From Streptomyces albus subsp. albus (GTDB lineage: Bacteria > Actinomycetota > Actinomycetes > Streptomycetales > Streptomycetaceae): a stretch of 46,348 bases of DNA. Below, in pieces: positions 17,175-25,700 of the stretch (the first letter of the stretch is position 1; each line of letters starts with the position of its first letter). Both the position numbers and the translations under genes were made by a program. The notes beneath the pieces are model-generated. The model was not told the origin of the DNA, made no database searches, and saw only the letters and a list, made by a program, of their open reading frames with translations. The stretch spans positions 1-46,348 of the forward strand of contig NZ_JOID01000038.1 of the NCBI RefSeq assembly GCF_000719865.1. Direction: 5' to 3'.

Positions 17175-17732
17175 TCAGCCGTGCGAACCCTTGCGGCTCC
17201 CCTGGTGTGCGTCCCCGTGGGAGCCCCCGTGCGCGTCCCCGTGATCGCCGTCCCCGCCGGAGCCCTTGGACGCGCCGTCCGCGTCACCATCCGAGTCACC
17301 GTGAGCGGGACCGTGCGAGGCGCCCGTCTCGATGTCGCCGCCGAGCTTGCCGCGCAGGCTCGCCACGACCTTCGGCGAACCCACGGCCACCCACTTCGGC
17401 CCGACCAGGTAGGTGCCCCCGTAGCCCTCCGCCTCGGAGAGCCAGTCCTGCTGCCCCTTGTGGGTCGCGAAGGTGGCCAGCACATAGCGGCCGTCGCCCT
17501 CGCCGCACCGTCCCTGGCGCAGTTCCTCGGCGTCGATCTGCAGATTCGGCTTGTCGCAGCCGGCCTTCCCGGCGAGCTGCTCCACGGTGCCGGTCGCCGC
17601 CTCGGGGGCTGCGGCCCTGCCGTCCGCCCCGCCGCCCCCGCGCTCCCCTCCACAGCCGGCGGTCAGCAGCAGGGCTCCGGCCAGGGCCGGGATGACGGCG
17701 GCGGTGCGCACGGCCGAACGCTTCGATGACAT
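17175..17732 (-). CDS. secreted lipoprotein, function unknown
   Basis: 185 residues. A lipoprotein signal peptide (MSSKRSAVRTAAV, hydrophobic stretch, lipobox LLTAGC) predicts anchoring to the outer face of the membrane at the Cys near residue 28. The middle region (CDKPNLQIDAEELRQGRC, then YVLATFATHKGQQDWLSEA and GGTYLVGPKWVAVG) resembles short actinobacterial lipoproteins with one disulphide-forming Cys pair. The end is a His/Gly/Asp/Ser-rich tail (HGDAHGGSHGDAHQGS) that could bind metal. GGAGG precedes the ATG at 17732. It is divergent from the GH89 gene with a 171-bp shared promoter region. No enzymatic motif was seen. Confidence 0.8.
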   Translation of the reverse strand: MSSKRSAVRTAAVIPALAGALLLTAGCGGERGGGGADGRAAAPEAATGTVEQLAGKAGCDKPNLQIDAEELRQGRCGEGDGRYVLATFATHKGQQDWLSEAEGYGGTYLVGPKWVAVGSPKVVASLRGKLGGDIETGASHGPAHGDSDGDADGASKGSGGDGDHGDAHGGSHGDAHQGSRKGSHG

Positions 17733-17903
17733 CGGTCCTCCGGATGGTGCCGCCCCGCGCCGGGGGCGGCATGGTGATTTCTCGGTGTGTCCCCGGGTAC
17801 GGCTCACCGCGTCGCGCGTCTCATTGCCCGGCCCCGCCCGGCTCGTTAGCGTGCACACCTCACGCATCTGTTGCCACCGCGTTACGCAGAGTGGGGAGCG
17901 CTC

Positions 17904-20900
17904 GTGACCGAACCGACCAGACGGGTCCTGCTGGGAGCCGCCGGTGCCCTGGGCATCGGCACGGCCCTCGGCGCCCGCACACCGTCCGCCCGCGCGGAAG
18001 CCCCGGCGGACGGGCCCCCGTTCGACACCGCCCCCGCCCGCGCCGCGCTGGAGCGCCTGCTGCCCTCCCACGCCGGCCAGTTCCGGCTGCGGCCCCTGTC
18101 CGGCGGCCGGGAGCGCTTCCGCGTCACCGGCGCCCCGGGGCGCGTCGAGGTGGCGGGCACCAGCCCCGCCGTGCTGCTCACCGGGGTCAACTGGTATCTG
18201 AAATACGTCTGCCGCGCCCATCTCAGCTGGTCCGGGAGCCGGACCGACCTGCCCCGCCGGCTGCCCGCGCCGGACCGCCCGCTGGTCCGCTCCGCGACCG
18301 TGCCGAACCGGTTCGCCCTCAACGACACGCACGACGGCTACACCGCCCCGTACGCCGACTGGCCGCGCTGGGAACGCCTGATCGACATCCTGGCGCTGCA
18401 CGGCTGCAACCAGGTCCTCGTCACCCCCGGCCAGGAAGCCGTCTACCACCGGCTGCTCCAGGACTTCGGCTACGGCGACGAGGAGGCCCGCGCCTGGATC
18501 CCGGCCCCCTCCCACCAGCCGTGGTGGCTGCTGCAGAACATGAGCGCCTATGGCGGCCCCGTCAGCCCGGAACTGCTCGCCCGGCGCGCCGGTCTGGGCC
18601 GCCGTATCTGCGACCGGATGCGCGAGCTGGGCATGTCCCCGGTGCTCCCCGGCTACTTCGGCACCGTCCCCGACGGCTTCGCCGAGCGCAACGACGGGGC
18701 CCGCACCGTCCCGCAGGGCACCTGGGCGGGCCTGAGGCGCCCCGACTGGCTCGACCCGCGCACCGCCGCCTTCCGCGCGGTGGCCGCGTCCTTCTACCGC
18801 CATCAGGAGGAACTCCTCGGCGCGGCGGACCACTTCAAGATGGACCTGCTGCACGAGGGCGGCGACCCGGGCGGCGTGCCCGTCCCCGAAGCGGCGCGCG
18901 CCGTGGAGTCCGCGCTGCGCACCGCCCGCCCCGGCGCCGTCTGGGTCATCCTCGGCTGGCAGGAGAACCCGCGCCGGGAGCTGCTCGACGCCCTCGACAA
19001 GGACCGGATGCTCGTCGTCGACGGGCTCTCCGACCTGGAACGGGTGACCGACCGCGAGGCCGACTGGGGCGGCACCCCGTACGCCTTCGGCACCATCCCC
19101 AACTTCGGCGGGCGCACCACCCTCGGGGCCAAGACCCATCAGTGGACCGAGCGGTTCACCGTCTGGCGCGACAAGCCGGGCAGCAAGCTCACCGGCACGG
19201 CCTATATGGCGGAGGCCGCCGAGCGCGACCCGGCCGCCTTCGAACTGTTCAGCGAACTCGCCTGGCGCGAGGAGAAGGTGGACCGCGCCGACTGGTTCGC
19301 CGGGTACGCCGACTTCCGCTACGGAGGCCGCGACCGCGAGGCCCGGGCCGCGCTGGCCGCGCTGCGGGACACCGCCTACGAGATCAGCAGCCGCGACGGC
19401 CGCCCGCACGACAGCGTCTTCGCCGCCCGCCCGAGCCTCACCGCGCGCTCCGGCACCCACTACGCCACCCATGTCCCGGCCTTCGACCCCGCCGCCTTCG
19501 ACGCGGCGTTCGCCGCCCTGCTCGCCGTCCGGCCCGCGCTGCGCGGCTCCGACGCCTACCGGCACGACCTCACCGACCTCGGCCGGCAAGCCCTGGCGAA
19601 CCGCTCCTGGCAGCTCCTGCCGCAGCTCCGCACCGCCTACGAGCGGGGAGACCTGGAAACCTTCCGGGCCCTGTCCGCGCTGTGGCTGCGGCTAATGCGG
19701 CTCAGCGACGCCATGACGGGCGCCCACCCCCGCTTCCTGCTGGGCCCCTGGCTGGCCGACGCCCGCCGGATGGGCGCGGACGAGGCCGAGGCCGACCGGC
19801 TCGAACAGACGGCCCGCACGCTCGTCACCACCTGGGCCGACCGCCCCACCGCCGACGGCGGCCGCCTCGCCAACTACGCCAACCGCGACTGGAACGGCCT
19901 CATCGGCGACTTCCACCTCCCCCAGTGGCAGAGCTATCTGACGGAGCTGGAGAACGCCCTCGCCGAGGACCGCGAGCCGCGCCCCTTCGACTGGTACGCG
20001 ATCGAGGAGCCCTGGACCCGCGAGCACCGGGCGTACCCGGAGCGGCCCGTCACCGACGCCTTCCGCACCGCGCGGCGCGTCCACGACGAGCTGGCCCGGG
20101 CCCCGTACCAGGGCACTGTCACCGTCTCCGCGGACCCGGCGGCGATCCCGCCCGGCGGCGGCACCGGACTCACCGCGGCGTTCCGCAACACCAACGGCCT
20201 GGCCCCCACCGGCTCCGTCGAGTTCACCCTGACCGGCCCCGCCGCGGAACCCGGGGAGACCGTCACCCTGCCACCGGTCCCGGCGGGCGGCGAGGGCCGC
20301 GCCCGCTGGCGGGTGAACGCCCCCGCGCACCCGCCGGAGCGCCCCCTGGACCCGCTGCCGTACGAGATCGCCGTGCGCTACGGGCCGCGCGGCGAGCGGC
20401 CGGTGCGCACGGCCCATCCCGGCGTGCTGTACGTCGCGAGCCCGCCCGGGGCGGAATGGCGGACGGTGAACGGCAACGCGGCGCTCTTCGGGCAGCTCGG
20501 CGAGCGCTGGGCCATCGAGGGCGGGGGCGCCGATCTGTGGAAGGCCACGGCCGAGTTCGGCGCGCTGTACCGCCCGGGCGCGCTGGCCGCGGGCACGGCG
20601 GCGACCGTCCGCGTCGACAGCCAGGCCGTCACCGGCCCGTGGGCCCGCGCGGGCCTGGTCGTCCGGAACTCCCTGGAGACGGCGGGCTCCCCCGGCTTCC
20701 TCAATCTCTCCGTCACACCGTCCAATGGCGTCGTGCTGTCCTACGACACCACGGGCGACGGCACCCTTGACACCTACCGCCGCGTCACGGGCCTCACCGC
20801 CCCCGTGACGCTGCGCCTGACCCGCACCGGCGAGGACGCGTACACCGGCGAGTGCTCGGCGGACGACGGCGCGACCTGGCGCACCGTGGCCGCCGTGCGG

Positions 20901-21011
20901 GTGCCGGGCGCGGCCGCGGGGCCGCAGGACGCGGGGATGTTCATGAGCGCGGCCAACGGGGGTGACGGCGGGCGCGGCCTCGTCGAGTTCAGCGGGTGGC
21001 ACGTGGGCTGA
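17904..21011 (+). CDS. secreted GH89 alpha-N-acetylglucosaminidase
   Basis: 1035 residues. A Tat-like signal (TRRVLLGAAG with R6 R7, then a hydrophobic stretch) predicts export of a folded enzyme. The GH89 (NAGLU) core follows, with its N-terminal domain (about 45-130) and catalytic barrel. Recognisable parts are ALHGCNQVLVTPGQEAVYHR, ELGMSPVLPGYFGTVPDGF, KMDLLHEGGDP (candidate acid/base Glu), AFGTIPNFGGRT and GTAYMAEAAERDP (candidate nucleophile Glu). After about 745 come a beta-sandwich CARDB-like domain and a C-terminal lectin-like domain ending at LVEFSGWHVG. The enzyme removes terminal alpha-linked N-acetylglucosamine from glycans. The GTG at 17904 is used because the Tat motif starts there. 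A 21-bp terminator follows. Confidence 0.9.
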   Translation: MTEPTRRVLLGAAGALGIGTALGARTPSARAEAPADGPPFDTAPARAALERLLPSHAGQFRLRPLSGGRERFRVTGAPGRVEVAGTSPAVLLTGVNWYLKYVCRAHLSWSGSRTDLPRRLPAPDRPLVRSATVPNRFALNDTHDGYTAPYADWPRWERLIDILALHGCNQVLVTPGQEAVYHRLLQDFGYGDEEARAWIPAPSHQPWWLLQNMSAYGGPVSPELLARRAGLGRRICDRMRELGMSPVLPGYFGTVPDGFAERNDGARTVPQGTWAGLRRPDWLDPRTAAFRAVAASFYRHQEELLGAADHFKMDLLHEGGDPGGVPVPEAARAVESALRTARPGAVWVILGWQENPRRELLDALDKDRMLVVDGLSDLERVTDREADWGGTPYAFGTIPNFGGRTTLGAKTHQWTERFTVWRDKPGSKLTGTAYMAEAAERDPAAFELFSELAWREEKVDRADWFAGYADFRYGGRDREARAALAALRDTAYEISSRDGRPHDSVFAARPSLTARSGTHYATHVPAFDPAAFDAAFAALLAVRPALRGSDAYRHDLTDLGRQALANRSWQLLPQLRTAYERGDLETFRALSALWLRLMRLSDAMTGAHPRFLLGPWLADARRMGADEAEADRLEQTARTLVTTWADRPTADGGRLANYANRDWNGLIGDFHLPQWQSYLTELENALAEDREPRPFDWYAIEEPWTREHRAYPERPVTDAFRTARRVHDELARAPYQGTVTVSADPAAIPPGGGTGLTAAFRNTNGLAPTGSVEFTLTGPAAEPGETVTLPPVPAGGEGRARWRVNAPAHPPERPLDPLPYEIAVRYGPRGERPVRTAHPGVLYVASPPGAEWRTVNGNAALFGQLGERWAIEGGGADLWKATAEFGALYRPGALAAGTAATVRVDSQAVTGPWARAGLVVRNSLETAGSPGFLNLSVTPSNGVVLSYDTTGDGTLDTYRRVTGLTAPVTLRLTRTGEDAYTGECSADDGATWRTVAAVRVPGAAAGPQDAGMFMSAANGGDGGRGLVEFSGWHVG

Positions 21012-21693
21012 GCGGGGCCGGACCGGCCGCTCCCGGACCGGCCGGGCCCCGACGGCCCGGGAACGGCCGCGCCGTCTCCCCCGCCTCCCGGGGTTCCCCT
21101 GTCCGGCGGGCAGGGGAACCCCGGGAGGCGGTCTCCCGGCTACCGCGCCGCCGTCGCCGCGCCGCTCTCCCCGGCGCCCGCCTCCGCCGCTTCGTCCTCC
21201 TCCGTCTCCCCGAGGTCGTTCTCCCCGAGCAGATAGGGGTAGGGGCAGCTGCGGGGATCGGCGGCGACGCAGGAGTTGCACGGCCGCGACCGGTCGAGCA
21301 CGCACTTCGGTACGGGCCGCATGACGGCTCCTCTCCGGCTGCCGCGCCGGCCGGGCCGTCCCCGGCCAGCCGGCGGCACGCGCGTTTGAACACCAGGACG
21401 GGTACGTAGTGCCGGAGCGGCGCGGAGGCGAAGACGGCGAACTCCTCCGCCAGGACCGCGTCCACGGCCCCGGGAGGTGCGTCCGGGAAGCTCCGGGCCA
21501 GCCGGGCGCGGACGTCCTCGCGCGCACGGTCCTCCGCGGCCGGTGTCGCCGGCCCGACGGGCCGGGTGTCCCGGCAGTGGCCGCCGCCTCCGGCAGGCGA
21601 GACGTACGGCGCGGCCGGACCGGCCGGCGAACCGGCGGCCGGCCACCGGATCAGCCGCCCCGGCCCTGCGGTGCCGCGCGGATCGTCCCTCAT
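20989..21693 (-). CDS. three-helix-bundle domain protein, C-terminus uncertain
   Basis: The frame runs 234 codons. Only the part from about 55 to 115 looks real: AREDVRARLARSFPDAPPGAVDAVLAEEF, then LRHYVPVLVFKRACRRL, which resembles the three-helix-bundle dimerisation proteins common in Streptomyces. The last 110 codons are Arg/Pro-rich, overlap the small Cys gene at 21140-21322 in another frame, and run 23 bp into the convergent GH89 gene. A shorter protein in nature, or a lost stop, is likely. The ATG at 21693 sits 9 bp from the CsoR-like palindrome. The function is unknown; a small regulatory or dimerisation role is a guess. Confidence 0.5.
   Translation of the reverse strand: MRDDPRGTAGPGRLIRWPAAGSPAGPAAPYVSPAGGGGHCRDTRPVGPATPAAEDRAREDVRARLARSFPDAPPGAVDAVLAEEFAVFASAPLRHYVPVLVFKRACRRLAGDGPAGAAAGEEPSCGPYRSACSTGRGRATPASPPIPAAAPTPICSGRTTSGRRRRTKRRRRAPGRAARRRRRGSRETASRGSPARRTGEPREAGETARPFPGRRGPAGPGAAGPAPLSPRATR
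21081..21131. terminator. 21-bp stem-loop terminator after GH89 gene
   Basis: 21081-21101 pairs perfectly with 21111-21131 around a 9-base loop. It is the longest perfect stem in the window, between convergent transcription units. Confidence 0.9.
21140..21322 (-). CDS. small Cys-rich protein, function unknown
   Basis: 60 residues, starting MRPVPKCVLDRSRPCNSC. Four cysteines (KC, PCNSC, RSCPY) lie in the first 27 residues, a possible zinc or metal site. The second half is acidic and disordered (ENDLGETEEDEAAEA). The ATG at 21322 lies inside the 3' part of the three-helix-bundle frame, suggesting coupled translation. The four-Cys head sets it apart from the shadow frames nearby. I do not know the family's function. 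Confidence 0.6.
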   Translation of the reverse strand: MRPVPKCVLDRSRPCNSCVAADPRSCPYPYLLGENDLGETEEDEAAEAGAGESGAATAAR

Positions 21694-21702
21694 GGGACCA
21701 GC

Positions 21703-21718
21703 ATACCCCCTAGGGTAT
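21703..21718. promoter_or_regulatory. CsoR-like palindrome before the three-helix-bundle ORF
   Basis: ATACCC-CCTA-GGGTAT, a 6-bp inverted repeat with a 4-bp spacer ending 9 bases before the ATG at 21693. The pattern resembles copper-sensing CsoR operators of actinobacteria (TACCC/GGGTA arms). The position next to the start implies a very short leader or roadblock repression. Copper control is inference. Confidence 0.5.
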
Positions 21719-21886
21719 CCACACCTCGGCGGCCCCTGACCGGCCGCCGCAGCGGCACGTACGGCAACTCCCGCCCCTTCCGGCCACTCCCGTCACACGC
21801 GTAGCACCGGCGCCGGGACGCGCCACCGCACCGGTCCGCTCCCCGTGCCGCCCGTCACACCTGGCGCCGTGACCACAACACGCAGA

Positions 21887-21899
21887 TAACCGGTCGTTA
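21887..21899. promoter_or_regulatory. candidate TetR autoregulatory operator
   Basis: TAAC-CGGTC-GTTA inverted repeat, 12 bp before the TetR start at 21911 and overlapping its ribosome site region. TetR proteins often bind such sites to repress themselves. Confidence 0.45.
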
Positions 21900-21910
21900 A
21901 GGTGGCCACC

Positions 21911-22612
21911 ATGACGACCGTGGTACGCCGCCGGATGGGTGTCGAAGAACGGCGGGAACAACTGATCGCCGTGGCGCTGGAGCAGTTCAGCCGCCGCTCC
22001 CCCGACGAAGTGTCCATCGACGACATCGCCACGGCCGCCGGCATCTCGCGGCCGCTCGTCTACCACTACTTCCCCGGCAAGCACAGCTTGTACGAGGCGG
22101 CGGTCAGCCGGGCCGCCGAGGAACTGGCGAACCGTTTCACCGAGCCGCGTGAAGGACCGCTCGGGGCACGGATGCTGCGCGTCGTGCACCGCTACTTCGA
22201 CTTCGTCGACGACCACGGCCCCGGCTTCGCCGCTCTGCTGCGCGGCGGCAGCGCCGTCGGCCCCGAGCGGGCCAACGCCCTCATCGACGACGTCCGCGAG
22301 GCCGCCTACCGGCAGATCCTCCTCCATCTGGAGACCGAGGAGCCCGGCCCGCGCCTCGCCCTCGTCGTCCGCTCCTGGATCGGGCTCGCCGAGACCACGG
22401 CGCTCACCTGGCTCGACGGCTGCGATGTGCCGCGCGGGGAGCTGGAGTTGCAGCTCGCGCACGACTTCCTGGCGCTGGCGGCCGTCGCGGCCGCGTACGA
22501 CGAGGAGACCGCCGCCGTGGTGCGCGCGATCGTCTCCGAGGAGGCGGCGGACGGCGCCTTCGCCGACTTCCTCGGTCGGCTCGCGGAGTTCGGGCCCCGG
22601 CCCACGGCCTGA
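21911..22612 (+). CDS. TetR/AcrR family transcriptional regulator
   Basis: About 233 residues. The N-terminal TetR helix-turn-helix is clear: RREQLIAVALEQFSRRSPDE, then SIDDIATAAGISRPLVYHYF with PGKHSLYEAAV. The C-terminal ligand domain (60-225) is all-helical and unspecific in sequence (HRYFDFVDDHGPGFAALLRGG resembles the TetR_C of fatty-acid or drug-type regulators). AAGGTGG six bases before the ATG at 21911 sets the start; a GTG at 21902 would add three residues. It is probably autoregulated through the inverted repeat at 21887. No divergent target gene is adjacent, only the small ORFs on the minus strand. The ligand is unknown. Confidence 0.9.
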   Translation: MTTVVRRRMGVEERREQLIAVALEQFSRRSPDEVSIDDIATAAGISRPLVYHYFPGKHSLYEAAVSRAAEELANRFTEPREGPLGARMLRVVHRYFDFVDDHGPGFAALLRGGSAVGPERANALIDDVREAAYRQILLHLETEEPGPRLALVVRSWIGLAETTALTWLDGCDVPRGELELQLAHDFLALAAVAAAYDEETAAVVRAIVSEEAADGAFADFLGRLAEFGPRPTA

Positions 22613-22635
22613 ACCCACCGCCCGGCACACGCACG

Positions 22636-22679
22636 GGACCACCCGGGTGCCCCCGCCACTGGGGACGCCCGGGTGGTCC
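22636..22679. terminator. bidirectional stem-loop between tetR and amylopullulanase genes
   Basis: Left arm 22636-22654 pairs with 22661-22679 (12 perfect pairs from GGACCACCCGGG, then one wobble and one mismatch) around a 6-base loop. It serves both convergent genes. Confidence 0.88.
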
Positions 22680-22715
22680 GTTCGCGTCGTCCGGCCCGTG
22701 GAACAGGCCGCCGGA

Positions 22716-25700
22716 TCAGCGCTGCTGGAAGACCGCCACCGTGCGGCCCGGGACCGTGAAGGTGCCCGAGTCCCGCTGATACGAGGCCTTCTTCACCACG
22801 CTGTCCGCGCCCCCGGCCTGGACCGGGTGAAGGGCGTAGCCCTGGCCGGCCGCCGGGCCCACCTTCTGCGTCTGCTCCCGCGGGGTGGCGTTGAAGACGA
22901 CCACCAGGTCACCGAGGGCCATGGTGATGACGCCCGGCGTCTCCTCCGTACCGGAGAGCGGGAAGGACAGCCGCTCCCGCACCGCCCCCGCCGTGTCCAG
23001 GCTGAACACCGGTTCGGTGGTGCGGATCCGCAGGAGGTCCCGGTACGCGGCCGAGGCGCCCTCGATCTCCGCGCAGCCGGGCCGGAGCCGCTCCTTGGTC
23101 AGCAGGGGCTTGGCGAACGGCCACTTGTCCTTGTTGTCGGCGGCCGGGGGCAGGCCGCGGCCGAAGCCGTTGCCCTTCTCGCAGTCCCAGTTCAGGACGT
23201 TGAACCAGTCCCCGCTGTCGTAGGAGTTGCGGTCCAGCGACTTGGAGCGGAGCAGGTCGCTGCCCGCCTGGGAGAGCGCCGGGCCCTGGGAGAGCGCCGC
23301 GGTGGCCATGGAGAGCACCTGCATCCTCGCCCGGTCGGCCGCCGGGGTGTCCGCCGGCAGCTTGAACGCCAGGGCGTCGTACAGGGTTTCGTTGTCGTGG
23401 GCGTCGGCGTAGGCCAGGGCCTCGCCGGGGGCGGCGGCGTAACCGGCCGGTGAGCCGTTGTAGTCCACCTCCGAGCCCTTGACCTTCTTTCCGGAGGAGT
23501 CGGTGAAGGAGTAGCCGGCGAGGTTGCCGCTCAGCCCGACCTTGATCAGGTCCTGGTAGTGCAGCAGCCGCGCCTTCTGCTCCGCCTCGCTCCCGTTGGC
23601 CGCCGAGCCGTTGGGCTCGGTGAAGAGGCCGGAGCCGAAGCCCTGGATGCCGGGGTCGGCGTCGAACGGGCCGCCGCCGCGCACCGCGTCGCGGGCCCGG
23701 TCGCTGAAGGTGGCGATGCCGGTGCCCGCCATGTTCTTCTGCGTGGCCTGGACGAAGCGGGCGTCGTCGGCGATCTCGCCGAAGTTCCAGCCCTCCCCGT
23801 AGAGGATGATCTCCTTGCCGTCCACGCCGTCCTTCCCGACGGTCAGCGCGTCGAGCGCCTCGCGGACGGCGAGCATGTTGGCCTTGGGGTGGTGGCCCAT
23901 CAGGTCGAAGCGGAAGCCGTCGACCTTGTACTCCTTCGCCCAGGTGACGACGGAGTCCACGACGAGCCTGCCCATCATGTCGTGCTCGGGCGCGGTGTTG
24001 GCGCAGCAGGTGGAGGTGGCGACGGAGCCGTCCGCCAGCAGCCGCTGGTAGTAGCCGGGGACGATGCGGTCGAGGACGGACTTGTCGTCCTGGCCGCTCG
24101 CCACGGTGTGGTTGTAGACCACGTCCATGACGGTGCGCAGGCCGCTCTCGTTGAGGCTCCGCACCATCTTCCGGAACTCCACGGTCCGGCCGGGGCCGTC
24201 CGGGTCACTGGCGTAGCCGCCCTCGGGGACGGTGTAGTGCAGCGGGTCGTAGCCCCAGTTGTAGCCGTCCTTGGCGGCGGCCTTCCCGACGCACTCCTGC
24301 TGCTTCTCCGAGTCGGCGGGGAGCGCGGCCAGATCGCAGTCCGGTTCGGTGCGGTCGGACTTCCGCTCGGGGATGGTCCCGATGTCGAAGACGGGCAGCA
24401 GGTGGACGTAGGAGGTGCCGGCGTCCGCGAGCTTCCGCAGGTGCTTCATGCCGTCCGCGTCGCGGTCGGTGAAGGCCAGGTATTCGCCCGGGTGTTCGTT
24501 CGTCGGGTCGGCGGCGGAGAAGTCGCGGACGTGCAGCTCCTGGATCTGCGCGTCGCGCAGCGGGACCGCCTCCGGCTTCTTCAGCGCGTCCCAGCCCTCC
24601 GGTGCCAGGGCCGGGTCGGCCAGGTCGGTGACCAGGCTCTCCTTCGAGTCGGCGGTGAGGGCGGTGGAGTAGGGGTCGGTGACCTTGTTGGTGACGAGCT
24701 GCTGGACGCTCGGCGCCCAGACGGTCACGGCGTAGCGGTACGGCTTGCCGCGCCAGTTCTTCTTCCCGGCGGCGCTCCAGACGCCGCTGGCGTCGTCGCG
24801 GCGCATGGCGATCGTCTCACCGTCCAGTTCGAGGGAGACCTCGCGGGCCGTGGGGGCCCAGACGGAGAGCGACGGGGTGCCGTCCGCCGCGAAGACCGGA
24901 CCGAGGTCCGCCTTGGTGGCCTCCGCCCCGTACAGGTCGTCGAGGACGCCCGGGATCTGGACGCCGGTCGCGGCGAGCAGCGCGCCGGAGGAGGAGCGCT
25001 GGGTGGCGATCAGCTGGCCGCGCAGGGCCTCGCGCACCCGGTCCCGGTCGCGCTCGTCCAGGCGGAAGGCCGGGTACCCGGCGAGATGCGGGTACTTCTT
25101 CTTCTGGGCGTCGGTCAGCGCGGCGGGGGCGAGCCGCAGCCACTGCCCCTCCTCGGAGAGGGCGCCGTCCTCGGCGGTGATGCCGCCCCGCGGGTCGTAC
25201 ACGAGCTGCTGGCTGGTGGCGGCGGTGGCCTTCACCTTCCAGACGACGGTGTCGCGGTCGATCCACTGCGCCTCGGCCTTGGTGAGGTCGAGGTCGGGGG
25301 CGCCGCCGGTGGCGGGCAGCAGATGGCCCGGCCTGCCGGCGAGCAGCCAGACCTCGTGGCCGTGGGCGGCGAGGTCGAGGGACTGGTCGCTGGGGAGGTC
25401 CTTCTCGTCGCCCTTGTGGAGGATGTACGACAGGGAGGTCGCGCCCTCGGCGAGGGGCACCTCGAAGGTGGCGCCGAAGGCGTCCTTCCGCACGGGCTCC
25501 AGCGGCTTCGACCACTCGGTGGGCTCGGCCGCGCCGGTCCAGGTGTGCAGGCCCCAGCCGTCGTAGTCGCCGCCGGGACGCTGGTAGTGGATGACGGCCT
25601 TGGTCTTGTCCTGCGGCGGGTAGACCCCGGCGGGCCGGGTGCCGGTGAGGCCGTCGTCGCCCTGTTCGACCCACACCTCGCCGGTCTTCGCCAGGTCGAT

